Positions 42,931 to 55,285 of a stretch of DNA of 64,000 bases are shown here, piece by piece. The notes under the pieces are model-generated. The model saw only the letters and a program-made list of their open reading frames with translations. It was not told where the DNA came from and did not search any database. This DNA comes from Mantis religiosa (Eukaryota; Arthropoda; Insecta; Mantodea; Mantidae): positions 7,346,800 to 7,410,799 of the forward strand of contig CM060953.1 in NCBI GenBank assembly GCA_030765055.1. The letters are read 5' to 3'. The position numbers and the translations under genes are program-made. The number at the start of each line of letters is the position of its first letter. Position 1 is the stretch's first letter.

Positions 42931-44739
42931 CACTGTTTTCAGAAGGTGAGGACAAGGTTGAGATGCTTATCATTTGTTTCGATATCAGGGATGCCTGAAC
43001 GTCAATCAGAAATACTATAAACAAGTTTTAATAAGCTGAAGGAAAGAGTAAGGAAGGAGAACGACACATGGATTCTGCGCCAATGTTTTGAAGACGTAAA
43101 AGCAAAAACGGTAGAGTTGTAGAGGGTGACAGCGGATGACGTAGAGTATTGCTTTGTACAATGAAATACACGCATGGAGTAGTATACCTATAGATAGGGG
43201 AGGGGATAAACATTAGTTGTACTTTGTTTACAATAAATCGTATTTCTGACTCCAGTCTCGCTATTTAATTGACACACCTCGTATTTAACCTTTTCGGGAC
43301 GTTAAATAGTATACCTATGCAAGTCATAACCATATGAACATTTTCTAAAATAATTCTTCCACCCCAAGTAACCTTTAAATGGCATTCTTTTTAAGAATTT
43401 GAAACATAGTTCTAAAGAGTTTGTAATGAACTGTAACTATAGGTAGGTATTGTGATTTTCAGAAGTGCTCCTCGTTCTGTATGACTGGTAAATTGTGAAG
43501 AAATCTTACCTATTACACAACAAATGTACCTATATCTTGTTAAAACACGCCGTTTATGTCAAAAAGCCTATTTTGTGGGACACCATTTCCGAAATATTCT
43601 TTGTTATTATTTTAGATTTTGAAATACTTAGCTTCAGGTACATTTCTCAAATAGGAACAATTTTTTATGTCGTGGACGTGCAGAGAGAACCGAAATTCAC
43701 ATGACGACCAATTGAATAAAACATCTGACTGCTATAGGTATGCCGTTGAAGTGGCTGTAATAACATTAGCAATAAAATAATCTTCAAGTTGATGAACAAT
43801 GATGTCGAAGAATAAGATGTTTTTATTTAGTGCTTGTAACATGCTGGCTTATGGTTCAAACACGGACAGGGAAGGGAAGTAAATCCTGTGGTCCCTGGTA
43901 TGCAAAAGAACTCTCAGCAAAATTATGCGGACTTTGATACCAAATATGGCATGGGACGCAGCAATCAAAGAGCGTCCATAAATAAAATAAGATAAGTGCA
44001 GTGTCAAGGCTAGGTTATCGAGATGCAGAAAGTCGTTTGTTATCTGGTGGACGTAACGCCGTATGGCAGGCAACTGTCGACCGAGCTTGCCTGTTGGGCG
44101 GGCAGAGGGGCGGGAGATCTCCCACTCTCCACCAATCCACGCCCCGCTACAACTCCACCCAGCATCACTGCCCCCCTCCACTTTACCTGTTGCAGCATTG
44201 CACCTTCAGCTGATATCAGCCAACAACTGTATTCCTTTCTCCATCATTCTGTCATTTAGAACATGTCCTTGTTCCAGCAACGTTAGCTTCGTACCACAGC
44301 CAAAGTGCAGGATCGTCTTCCTTCACGACGGAGCTGTAACTGTGTTCAGATTCAGGTTTAAGAAAATCCAACAGACACTACCCTAACTTCCGCAGTAGAT
44401 GGCCGAATCCAAGAGGTTCCATTACAGCATCGTGTTACAAAACTCGTCTTCTTTTTCATATCTCTGATTATTCTTGTGGCCAAACCCTTCAATCATTTAT
44501 TCTATGTCCTTGTTATGTTCCATGGAGACTCACCTAACATTGCACAACTCTCCACATAGACGTGAATTTCAGCAACAGATGTTTGCTCCTCAAAAAGCAA
44601 CCAAACATTGATAGTCCACGTAATCCGTAGGCTGTGATCCTGCATTTCAACTTTAACAAAGTGTTAGGTACTCACAACTTTCAGTATGACCTCCATACTT
44701 AGAATTTCACCACATAAATCGGTTTGATAGACTACTTTA
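42931..44739. other. Unassigned stretch
   Basis: No gene is supported. A GC-rich patch at 44080-44200 carries overlapping frames on both strands without recognisable domains. Confidence 0.35.
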
Positions 44740-44879
44740 AAGTTCTGCAACTTATTTGCCACCTAGTTTGCTTGATTTGCTGTAATAGTTTTATCAATAT
44801 CATCATTTTGTGTTCACCCAAAAATTTAATTTCAAAATTTTTCTGAGATATAACTTTTTACGATTTTTATCCTATCATT

Positions 44880-45290
44880 AAAATCAGCTAAACGATGTGC
44901 AGATGACTTAGAAATGTATTTGGTGAAGAAGCCCCAACAATTTATAATTGGTACAGAAAATTCAATTTTTTTTTTTCTTAGTCACAAATTTTGTAAAGGA
45001 CTAAGTCCAAGAACTGTTGCTACTGACGGACATGTTGGACATTGGTATGAGTCAAATACATCAACAGTTAGACGTCATAAACTGACTACCGATCAAAAAC
45101 AACAACGTATTGATTGCTACAGAAAACTCTGAAAAAATTCCAAGGTGACACTTAAAATTTGGTTTGGAACATCGTTATTGTTGATGAATCTTGGATTTAT
45201 TGTTCGAATCCTGAAAACAAAAGTCAATCGGTTCATTGGCTCTTACGAACATAACCTAATTCTACAAAAGTGCGACAAATTGAGTGTTGG
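44880..45290 (+). pseudogene. mariner/Tc1-type transposase relic (sibling of 6590-7080)
   Basis: The frame 44914-45132 includes KKPQQFIIGTENS and then RTVATDGHVGHWYESNTSTV, matching the minus-strand relic at 6590-7080. Next come DQKQQRIDCYRKL, a stop, and IVIVDESWIYCSNPENKSQS with the first catalytic Asp of mariner transposases. The rest of the catalytic domain is lost. Confidence 0.72.
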
Positions 45291-45719
45291 TAAGAAAATG
45301 GTTGTTATATTGTTATTATAGCATTAGGAGATATACGTATTGATTGTACACAAATGTTTGTTTACTGCAAAGTTTCATAAACATTGTAAAAGACACCCAA
45401 AGGTAACAACAATTTCATATCATGACAATGCATATTGCAAAACTGAGTATCGATATGCCCTATACCATATAGCCCTGACCTAGCCCCTTGTGATATGTTT
45501 TTGTTTCCAAAAATTAAAGATTTCAAATTATATATTCTTCTTTTCGTCTCACCCTCATTGGAGTACGTTGAATCAATCATTTCCCTATGTGTTGTTGTTT
45601 TCTCAGTTCCCAGTATTTCTTCGCTATCTGATCTTTTTTCCTTTGTTCTGCCGAGATAATATAGGTTTGGATTTTATTGTAGATTTATCTTTGAACCTTA
45701 TATTTTCGTTTTTAGTTAT

Positions 45720-46110
45720 TTATTACTTTCGCTGTCCCGTCTAGTAATGAATTTTCTATGGTTTTTAATTCTGCTAAGTCTTTTCCAGTTTCTTTAAACC
45801 AGTTAGGTTTTGTTTTATGGTTACGGAAGAAATCAAACATTTGTTTACTTAATCTCCCAGAGTTTATTCTGAGAAGATGACCTCCTTTTTCGCATAGTAC
45901 CTATCTGAGAGTTTTTCAATTTTCTTGTACAGTTTCATTCTTGATGCATATTATCTTATAATCTTGAAATGTTGCTCCTATGATCTTACTTTTAATTCGA
46001 GTTTCTCTATCTGATCCTTGATATTCATGTTGAGTGTTTTTGATGCCTACAGTGCTTCTGGTTTAATCACTGTTTTATGTTTAATTTTGGATCCCCATGA
46101 TAGTGATTTC
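45720..46110 (-). pseudogene. LINE reverse-transcriptase C-terminal relic
   Basis: Minus-strand codons read KIEKLSDRYYAKKGGHLLRI then GRLSKQMFDFFRNHKTKPNW and FKETGKDLAEL. This resembles the segment after the reverse transcriptase domain in a common insect LINE group ('GH--R----RL-K-IF-----K----W-KE--KDL'). Stops interrupt it upstream (minus sense). It is a fragment only. Confidence 0.6.
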
Positions 46111-46589
46111 TTGTTATAAGTATCCTTGGTTAGCTGGAAAGCTAGTTAACAACAATAAAGTCATTGAAATTTGTTGAAACTAATGTTTGCTTAAAGTTCT
46201 AAAACAGTTGAGTTTCGCCCTGCAAAACAAGAAAGTAGTTCATGTCGTATGGCCTGGACTATATCAATACTTCGTACTTGCAAACAAACATTTAATACAA
46301 AATATAAAACAATTTTCCATATATCTTGAATGTTTTTATTATTCTAGTTCCAATATCAGTTGTTCAAGTAGATGCTGAATCTCTTGCGGTAACAAATTCT
46401 TACAACGCAAAGAAAACAAAATACTTATAGAAAATCTAGAACCTCAAACTTTCAAGCATCACAGATTTGTGCATCATCAAAGAGTGAGTTTCCCAATTCT
46501 TGGAATTGTTCAGAACACAATTAGAATACCCACGTGTTAATGTTCGTTAAATAGCGCTCTGGAGGGGATGTTTTGACATAGACTATTTA

Positions 46590-46850
46590 AAAAACGAGAC
46601 CTGAAGCTTTCCTGCAGATCTTCTCGGGAAACAAGCGAGGTGAAAAGACGATTAGAGTGTACTCTCTCCCATCATCAGGATACTTCAAGAAATGTTATAA
46701 CCACAAATGTATCACTGGATATAACACAAATATAAACAAAGACAAAATACTATCACTAAACCCAATTAATTTTCTATACTCACGCCATCTCCTGGCCTGG
46801 CATTTAATTTACTGAAAGCAGTCTTTTGTTCAGTATTACTAAAAGTAACA
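46590..46850 (-). mobile_element. Penelope-like element 3' fragment
   Basis: ACGAGACCTGAAGCTTTCC, TCTCGGGAAACAAGC, CCCATCATCAGGATA and AACCACAAATGTATCACTGG match the 2812-3454 element. The hairpin/GAAAC section is deleted. Its right part (46761-46835) continues in the reverse orientation, as in an inverted arrangement. Confidence 0.75.
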
Positions 46851-46883
46851 ACATTTCCCATATAAAGGATATCTTGAGGCGGG

Positions 46884-46901
46884 TGGGGGGGGGGGGGGGA
46901 G
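46884..46901. repeat. Poly-G tract
   Basis: An almost pure G run (GGTGGG followed by about 14 G) lies in AT-rich DNA. It may form a G-quadruplex and is prone to length errors in sequencing. Confidence 0.85.
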
Positions 46902-47479
46902 CGGTTACCCAAACCTTACAAATATGAACTTAAAGCTATAGGTATTCAATATTTCTTTTCCTTTTTAATTTGTCCAATTTTTTAAAAAACTTTAGCTTTA
47001 TCTTCAACTTCTCAATGAAAAAATTGTACAAAATGCAGGTAAATAATTGTTACTTTTGGATAACGTTTGAGGTCTTGTGAATCCAAAAATGAAAAGAGAG
47101 TCATTATTTTTAGAAATAACAGCTGCATGTACATGTGTGAAAGGCAAGACTAAAAAAAAATCAATTAAAATTCACAAAAACATTTCATAAGAATACGACA
47201 GGAAAGTTTCCAAAACCAAATTTATCAAAACTGGTTGTAGCGATTTACTTAAACACTAGAGCAGAGTAGGGTCTTGTGGAAATATGGAATAGCAATATTT
47301 CGGCTCTGTGTGCTGCTACTATCATGTGGAAGTACCATGACGCACTGCTGTGACAGTTGTCATTTCACTTGCTATAGAATAAAGTGTGTTTTGTGATATT
47401 CAAATGTTTTTGCACGCAAATTTTCAAGCATTTTAACTCACTAGAACGTACGTGACGTCTTGAACATTGTTGTTAAGTG

Positions 47480-47880
47480 TAAAATAAGACCTGAAGCTTT
47501 CCTGGCAACCAATGTGTTCAAGTTCTTCTCGGGAAACAAGTCAGCACACATCTTTCCCATCATCAGGATATTTTAAGAAATGTTATAACCACAAATGTAT
47601 TATTGACTATAACACCAATATAAACAAAGACAAAACACTATCAATACTCGCATCATGAACAAAAGACTGTTTTCAGTAAATTAAATGTCAGGTCAGGAGA
47701 TGGAGTGAGTACAGAACACTAATTGGGTCAAAGAAACGTAACTACTTGATCAAGCTGTATAGATCTGTGCTTCTTAAGCCGACGGATTTCCATTTTAAGG
47801 CCGGATTCCAAGAGGAGTTGAAATAAAATCCAGCATCATGATTAAGCATGTTCCTCTTGAAGGAAATGATCAAAGCCATT
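47480..47880 (-). mobile_element. Penelope-like element 3' fragment nested in the dispersed repeat
   Basis: AAAATAAGACCTGAAGCTTT, TTCTCGGGAAACAAGTC, CCCATCATCAGGATATTTT, CAAGCTGTATAGATCTGTGC and ATCCAGCATCATGATTAAGC align with 2812-3300. The sequence of the host repeat resumes after 47880 (ATTGTAGTTTGCTATATTG). Confidence 0.8.
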
Positions 47881-48379
47881 GTAGTTTGCTATATTGTGGT
47901 CATTTTTAGCTGGCAATGTTTTGTCTATTACTCTAAAGTTTCATTGTCCAAGATGGCGTGTCGGGTATTACGGAATACCAGGTATTTCTTAATACCCAAC
48001 GTAAAGGTATAATGTTCCATATAACCCTACAAAATACACTGAGCAGATATAAAGTTAAAAAAGTGTTTTGAATGTAATATCGTAAGTAGATAAACAATAA
48101 TTATTTGTTATATAAATATGAATATAACCTAATTTAAACACTAAGTATATTTTAAAATAATTAAGTTCTTTGAAATGCAAAACAAAACGTACTTTTTTCT
48201 GTTATGGTAGCCTTGGTCTATGGTCTAGCTTTAAAGCATTTGTTTATAGATGTTTTGCTATTTTAAACCAATCATGTTTCATGTTTTACTAAATCAAATT
48301 AATATTTCAGTGTTTTATACAAGCCATTCCATAATATCCGACAATTTCATATTAAGCTCCGTTTGTAACGTTTTTATAA

Positions 48380-48736
48380 ATAATGTGGCGAGCCCATTGT
48401 TGATCGAGGGGTGCGGGTGACTAGTTCAAAGAGACGGACAGTCTAGTGTGTAGATAAAAGTTCGCCGAAACGGCGGGGGGAGGGGGGAGGGAGACGGATT
48501 TCTCGAGAGTTTGGCTTTGTTCTAGCCCTCTCAATTGTTGGAGAACATTCCGGAATGTGAGTAATCTATAAAAAAGGGAGCTCGCCCGCCAAAAGAGCCA
48601 GTGTGTGAACAGCTGTTTTGTGTATGTGACGTAATTTTGGACTGCTGTGTACGAAGTGTGTTTCTACAGAAATAAAGTGCAACTTTTGGTGTTTGAAAAC
48701 TGGACTTCTCATTTCACGAACCCACAGAGTCATAAT
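48380..48736 (+). mobile_element. Solo-LTR-like insertion
   Basis: A 347-bp block (48385-48731) flanked by ATAAT on both sides interrupts the dispersed repeat; the copy at 62255-63070 shows the empty site. It begins TGTGGCGAGCCC (first T shared with the TSD) and contains CTATAAAAAAGGGAGC (TATA-box-like, about 48567) and GAAATAAAGTG (poly-A signal, about 48670). CCCACA lies close to its end. This layout is that of a gypsy-type LTR left by recombination. The exact ends are uncertain because the terminal CA does not coincide with the TSD edge. Confidence 0.6.
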
Positions 48737-48895
48737 ACATTGTTTTTATGACAACAAAATGAATAGCAGCTTTTCTGACAGGTGACAGTTGATCAAGTAT
48801 GTACTCGTGGTGATTTGGCGATTTTTATTTAAAAAAAACAGTTAAGCTGTTTTTAAAAATGTAAATGGTATTCCATAATACCCTCCTGTCATCTA

Positions 48896-49776
48896 AGTCT
48901 AAGGTGTAAGGACCCTGGGCTCATTTGAGCATCATTTCATTCACTGAGCTGCCTCATCTAGGTATCTATGATATTATGTCGCATTGCACAGGGCTTGTTT
49001 TACACCAATCGAGGCGTACATTAGCCAATCATTCGGAAAGCAAATGGAACAATACTTGGTAGTGGGACAAGGAGAATCAAGGATTTAAGAGAAAAGGACA
49101 AATCTCAAAATATTCAACTTCATCATGACTGATCACACTTTGGCGTACCGGAGTACTTTTACATGACAGTAAATGGGGCTTTCGCTTTTAAACTTTAAAC
49201 TTACCTGAGTCAAAGCTTTCGTAACAATAGTTCCATGCTTCTAACCTCAAAACATGTACAGAGAACAAGTAGATCCAAATAGATACACGCCTGTATGGAC
49301 TTTAATAAATAACAGGGCACAGTGTAGCGATGAAAGGCAGTCACCAAAATCAACAAACTCGCTCAAGTACAAACAAAACTTGTGTTTGTTACGTATTATA
49401 CTTTCCTCTTTGAACATCGGCCCCATAATGTCAAACCAACAATCCCACTTTTATTTATTTACATTTTGCTGAAACCTATAATTGAAATTGTGGGTCACAC
49501 AAGATTTAGATCACCCAGTTTTGTTTCTGTTTGTTTTAGACAGATTTAGCGCTCGCTATTGATCGGCGCTTTTTAAACCGTTTCATGGATTTGGCAACCG
49601 ACAGTTCAGTTAACGTTATCCCTACTATCAAGTCAAGTAAGTCTAATACTTAGAAATAGTAAACGTTTAACTTTATCCTTGATAAGGAATGAAAGGAAAC
49701 CAGACTTCAGGTGAGCGTGTTCCCAAAGAATTAATTGCTGCTTTTCTTGTGTTCAATTTATAGGTATATTCCCTTT
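48896..49776. other. Unassigned stretch with a scrap of the 108-bp unit
   Basis: ACCCTGGGCTCATTTGAGCA followed by TCATTTCATTCACT at 48910-48950 is a fragment of the 108-bp SINE tail. Nothing else is recognised. Confidence 0.5.
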
Positions 49777-50236
49777 ATGCCCGATTTCACCAACAGATGT
49801 TAAAATCGACGTAAACAAATGTAACGTAACAATTGTCACAGCGCTAACAAAGCTGTTAAATTTCTTGTATTTCACCAACCTGTTTTCTGAAAATATTAAC
49901 AAACACGAGTTAACGCCAAGAAACTTGTAAATATTACAGCTATAGAAGGCTATGGATGAGTTGTATTATTTTCTGAACGTACTGCGATGCGCTTTTGTTG
50001 TCATTTTCGTCTGCACACAGCTGAAAAAAATGGCGGGTGAACAAAATCGGAAAAAAAAAAGCCGGAGACAAGTTTCTCATCGATGGAAAAATAATTGTTA
50101 ATTGAATTGGTGATGAAGCGTAAGGATATATAAAAGGAGCAATGAATACAAAAGAGGATGATGTCAAGTGGGACAAAATTGGAAACGAATTTAATTCAAA
50201 TGTATGTGTCACTACTAAAAGGACGAAGCAACTTCG

Positions 50237-50420
50237 TCAGTATTACGAAAAGGTAAAACGAGTAGCAAAGAAGGACAAGTGACGAGAGACTTGAACGTTT
50301 CAAAACAGGAGGCGGACAGTGTATTATCCACATAGGTAATTCACTGAATTATAAAATTGCAAAGCTATTAATACTTGAAGCAAAGACGAGATCGGCATAT
50401 TCCTTTCGATGCATGTTCTA
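50237..50420 (+). repeat. Direct duplication flanking the nested transposon, left copy
   Basis: TCAGTATTACGAAAA, AGAAGGACAAGTGACGAG, CAGTGTATTATCCACATA and TACTTGAAGCAAA recur in the same order at 51788-51966, with about 10% divergence. It covers the end of the Myb/SANT-like frame. Confidence 0.9.
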
Positions 50421-51787
50421 TACCTTGTTTCACGTAAGCTTGCCCAGTATCTCTTAACGGTCACATGACCTAATCACCTCTCATTTGCTGCTGTTGTGGT
50501 AATGACTGTCGTGCGGTAAAAATTAGTTCGTTATTTAACATGGTGATATATTATGTTGTAAGAGAATTGTCAAATTTATATTTTCGTAACTGTTTTAATT
50601 AAATATATTACGCAACAGAGTTGATTTATCTGAAATGCATGTTAATTCTTAAACGAAGTAACGAGGAGGTTCCTTTGCTCTCAAGCACATGACACGATAT
50701 CACGTGATTTAGCGGTAGTGATGACATTTGTTTATATGACTTTTATCACTGACCTTGTTTTGAACTGGATTAGTCATGCATCGCCATTCGAGAGTGCGGG
50801 AGCTAAATTATTTTATTGATCGTTTATTGCGCATGTACTTATTATATGTATAATGGCAGAGTCTACCGCCAGTTTTTCGCTGAACTATCGCAAGGATAAT
50901 TATTTACAAACAGGCGAAAAAAGAATTGTGTTGCATGTGTTTAATGCACTCACAGAGAAGAATCCGTCTTTGTCAGTGAGAGAAGTCGAACAGCTGTGCT
51001 CTGAAGTTACAGGTGTGAGTGTTAGATCCGTAGGAAAATCGTGACATGAAATTGAGGAAACAGGAAAACTTACCACTCCAGGCAAAAGAAGGAATAAACA
51101 AAAGTGCGTGCTCGGAGAAAATACGTGAAAAGTGTTGTGCGTCGTCATGTGTGTAGTTTTTCTTTAGAAACGAACTCCCTAACATAAGTAACATTTCGTC
51201 TGCTGTAAATGAGGATGCAGATTTACCAAATTTCAGCAGATTGCTTATACAGCTGGGATTTGTGAATGAAAAAAGAGGCAAGAAAAATGTGCTAAAAGAC
51301 AGAGGTGATATTGCTGTGTGGCGAAGACGTTATTTAAGGACAACCACACTGTACCGAGATACAAATCGCTAAATATAGACGAAGAACACACGAAAAGTAA
51401 AGTATAGTGTGACACGACTTTTAAGACTGAAAGACAAGCATTTTTGAAAGGTATGTGTGCTGGTTTAAAAATCTCAGTGGAAAAGGCCAAAGGCCTTTCA
51501 TTATAAACCCTTTCAGTTTCATTGCTCAGCCATTCTGTTTCAGCTTGCTCAGTTCATTATAAACTTGTATTTTTGCATGCCTTCATATCCTTATTTGTAT
51601 GATATTTGTATGATTTTTATTTACCTTCCCGGCAATTATTACATTTACTGCAGGATTAAATGTGACGGGAAGGCACCGACTATGACCTATGACGCGAAAG
51701 CATTAGCCTATTAGGGCGAAGGGGAGGGTTGTTGAACGCGGAGTGATACATTTCAGCGGGGCAAGGTTATATGAAACAGAGATTAAC
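50421..51787 (+). mobile_element. IS630/Tc1-related element, inverted partner of 19565-20942
   Basis: This is nearly the same 1.37-kb sequence as 19565-20942, in the opposite orientation. The plus-strand frame 50853-51044 starts MAESTASFSLNYRKDNYLQT and stops at a new TGA after SVRSVGKS, where the other copy continues, so this copy is more broken. The downstream FSRLLIQLGFVNEKRGKKNV and WRRRYLRTTTLYRDT segments are present in another frame. No catalytic region is seen. Confidence 0.78.
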
Positions 51788-51966
51788 TCAGTATTACGAA
51801 AATTTAAAACGAGGAGCAAAGAAGGACAAGTGACGAGTGACTTGAACGTTTCAGGACGGGAGGTGGACAGTGTATTATCCACATAATTCAGTGAACTATA
51901 AAATTGCAAAGTTATTAATACTTGAAGCAAAGGCGAGATTGGCGTATTCCTTACGATGTATGTTCT
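51788..51966 (+). repeat. Direct duplication flanking the nested transposon, right copy
   Basis: This is the partner of 50237-50420. It is much too long for a target-site duplication, so it points to tandem duplication or unequal exchange at the nested insertion. Confidence 0.9.
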
Positions 51967-52408
51967 TACCTCTCTTGTACTTCCGCAGTAACCTTCATAG
52001 CAATTTGTTCTGACAGTCTATACCTCTGTCTGATAGCTCCTCAAAACAATTTCTTCTCATAGGCATACTCTATTACGAATGCCATTTAGATGGTCATAAA
52101 TATAGCAAATTGAATTCAAAAGCTCCGTCCGTTCGCGCCCGCCATCTTCACCGTTTAAAATTGCTAAGGATTTAACAACAGAAATTGGGTTTGTTAGTTT
52201 AACAAGAGATTTAACACGAATCTTAAGCTAAAACTTCTTGGTGAACAGCAATTTTTGTTTTAACTATTGCTAAACTCATGTTAAGTCTTAACATCTGTTG
52301 GTGAAATCGGGCATTGATATCTAAGATCCATCGGCAACTTTTCACCTTTGCAACAACAGTTTAATAACGACAATATTCATTTTTAAGTGTTTGTTGTTGT
52401 GGAAATAT

Positions 52409-55285
52409 ATATATAGTACAGTCTGACCATCAGTACAGCGTACGTAACACGACGTATATTGTATTACCTGTCTGATGAATGAGTACAGTTGTTATGGGAG
52501 ATCGCTCGGTTTAGAGAGATCAGAGAAGACGGGAATATAGTACAGTACAGTCTGACCATCAGAACAGCGTACGTAATACGACGTATATTGCATTACCTGT
52601 CTGATGAATGAGTACAGTTGTTATGGGAGATCGCTCGGTTTAGAGAGATCAGAGAAGACGGGAATATAGTACAGTACAGTCTGACCATCAGTACAGCGTA
52701 CGTAACACGACGTATATTGTATTACCTGTCTGATGAATGAGTACAGTTGTTATGGGAGATCGCTCGGTTTAGAGAGATCAGAGAAGACGGGAATATAGTA
52801 CAGTACAGTCTGACCATCAGTACAGCGTACGTAACACGACGTATATTGCATTACCTGTCTGACGAATGAGTACAGTTGTTATGGGAGATCGCTCGGTTTA
52901 GAGAGATCAGAGAAGACGGGAATATAGTACAGTACAATCTGACCATCAGTACAGCGTACGTAACACGACATATATTGCATTACCTGTCTGACGAATGAGT
53001 ACAGTTGTTATGGGAGATCGCTCGGTTTAGAGAGATCAGAGAAGACGGGAATATAGTACAGTACAATCTGACCATCAGTACAGCGTACGTAACACGACAT
53101 ATATTGCATTACCTGTCTGACGAATGAGTACAGTTGTTATGGGAGATCGCTCGGTTTAGAGAGATCAGAGAAGACGGGAATATAGTACAGTACAGTCTGA
53201 CCATCAGTACAGCGTACGTAACACGACATATATTGCATTACCTGTCTGACGAATGAGTACAGTTGTTATGGGAGATCGCTCGGTTTAGAGAGATCAGAGA
53301 AGACGGGAATATAGTACAGTACAGTCTGACCATCAGTACAGCGTACGTAACACGACGTATATTGTATTACCTGTCTGATGAATGAGTAGAGTTGTTATGG
53401 GAGATCGCTCGGTTTAGAGAGATCAGAGAAGACGGGAATATAGTACAGTACAGTCTGACCATCAGTACAGCGTACGTAACACGACATATATTGCATTACC
53501 TGTCTGACGAATGAGTACAGTTGTTATGGGAGATCGCTCGGTTTAGAGAGATCAGAGAAGACGGGAATATAGTACAGTACAATCTGACCATCAGTACAGC
53601 GTACGTAACACGACATATATTGCATTACCTGTCTGACGAATGAGTACAGTTGTTATGGGAGATCGCTCGGTTTAGAGAGATCAGAGAAGACGGGAATATA
53701 GTACAGTACAATTTGACCATCAGTACAGCGTACGTAACACGACGTATATTGCATTACCTGTCTGACGAATGAGTACAGTTGTTATGGGAGATCGCTCGGT
53801 TTAGAGAGATCAGAGAAGACGGGAATATAGTACAGTACAGCCTGACCATCAGTACAGTGTACGTAACATGACGTATATTGTATTACATGTCTGACGAATG
53901 AGTACTGTTGTTATGGGAGATCGCTCGGTTTAGAGAGATCAGAGAAGATGGGAATATAGTACAGTACAGTCTGGCCATCAGTACAGCGTACGTAGCACGA
54001 CGTATATTGTATTACCTGTCTGACGAATGAGTAAAGTTCTTATGAGAGATCGCTCGGTTTAGAGAGATCAGAGAAGACGGGAATATAGTACAGTACAGCC
54101 TGACCATCAGTACAGTGTACGTAACATGACGTATATTGTATTACATGTCTGACGAATGAGTACAGTTGTTATGGGAGATCGCTCGGTTTAGAGAGATCAG
54201 AGAAGACGGGAATATAGTACAGTACAGTCTGACCATCAGTACAGCGTACGTAACACGACGTATATTGTATTACCTGTCTGCCGAATGAGTACAGTTCTTA
54301 TGGGAGATCGCTCGGTTTAGAGAGATCAGAGAAGACGGGAATATAGTACAGTACCGTATGACGATCAGTACAGCGTACGTAACACGACGTATATTGTATT
54401 ACCTGTCTGACGAATGAGTACTGTTGTTATGGGAGATCGCTCGGTTTAGAGAGATCAGAGAAGACGGGAATATAGTACAGTACAGTCTGACCATCAGTAC
54501 AACGTACGTAACACGACGTATATTGTATTACCTGTCTGCCGAATGAGTACAGTTGTTATGGAAGATCGCTCGGTTTAGAGAGATCAGAGAAAACGGGAAT
54601 ATAGTACAGTACAGTCTGATCATCAGTACAACGTACGTAACACGACGTATATTGTATTACCTGTCTGCCGAATGAGTACAGTTGTTATGGGAGATCGCTC
54701 GGTTTTGAGAGATCAGAGAAGACGGGAATATAGTACAGTACAGTCTGACCATCAGTACAACGTACGTAACACGACGTATATTGTATTACCTGTCTGCCGA
54801 ATGAGTACAGTTGTTATGGGAGATCGCTTGGTTTAGAGAGATCAGAGAAGACGGGAATATAGTACAGTACAGTCTGACCATCAGTACAGCGTACGTAATA
54901 CGACGTATATTGTATTACCTGTCTGACGAATGAGTACAGTTGTTATGGGAGATCGCTCGGTTTAGAGAGATTAGAGAAGACGGGAATATAGTACAGTGCA
55001 GTCTGACCATCAGTACAGCGTACGTAACACGACGTATATTGTATTACCTGTCTGACGAATGAGTACAGTTGTTATGGGAGATCGCTCGGTTTAGAGAGAT
55101 TAGAGAAGACGGGAATATAGTACAGTGCAGTCTGACCATCAGTACAGCGTACGTAACACGACGTATATTGTATTACCTGTCTGACGAATGATGACAGTTG
55201 TTATGGGAGATCGCTCGGTTTAGAGAGATCAGAGAAGACGGGAATATAGTACAGTACAGTCTGATCATCAGTACAGCGTACGCAA
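52409..55285. repeat. 129-bp tandem array, about 22 units
   Basis: GTCTGACCATCAGTACAGCG recurs at 52421, 52550 and 52679 (period 129). Units contain GTACGTAACACGACGTATAT, GAGTACAGTTGTTATGGGAG, ATCGCTCGGTTTAGAGAGAT and GAAGACGGGAATATAGTACA. Variant ACATATATTGCATTACC is confined to units between about 52970 and 53620, and CTGCCGAATG plus ACAACGTACG to units between about 54280 and 54800, showing local block duplication. The frame at 55198 just beyond the last unit has no recognised domain. Confidence 0.98.

Larger units (their letters stand above)
47265..48895 (+). repeat. Dispersed repeat of about 0.8-0.9 kb, copy 1, with two nested inserts
   Basis: It is parallel to 62255-63070. Shared blocks in order include AATATGGAATAGCAATATTT, AATAAAGTGTGTTTTGTGAT, GGAATACCAGGTATTTCTTA, TAATGTTCCATATAACC and AATGTAAATGG. 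In this copy the blocks are separated by a Penelope fragment (47480-47880) and an LTR-like insert (48385-48731), both absent from the other copy. No coding capacity is recognised. Confidence 0.8.
49777..52314 (+). mobile_element. Harbinger-like DNA transposon with perfect 27-bp TIRs
   Basis: ATGCCCGATTTCACCAACAG plus ATGTTAA (49777-49803) is repeated exactly in reverse complement at 52288-52314. Flanks are TTA at left and TTG at right if the terminal A/T is excluded, close to the TTA/TAA target of PIF/Harbinger elements. Inside is a short plus-strand frame (50142-50282, 46 codons) reading KWDKIGNEFN...KRTKQLRQYYEKVKRVAKKD, the core of the Myb/SANT-like protein that accompanies Harbinger transposases. 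No DDE transposase is present. A second transposon (50421-51787) is nested inside, flanked by a 180-bp direct duplication. Without the nest and duplication the element would be about 1 kb and non-autonomous. Confidence 0.75.

Noticed and set aside
43849..44386. Overlapping frames of 70-110 codons on both strands
   Set aside because: They are in competing frames of one GC-rich patch, with no conserved motif or codon bias.
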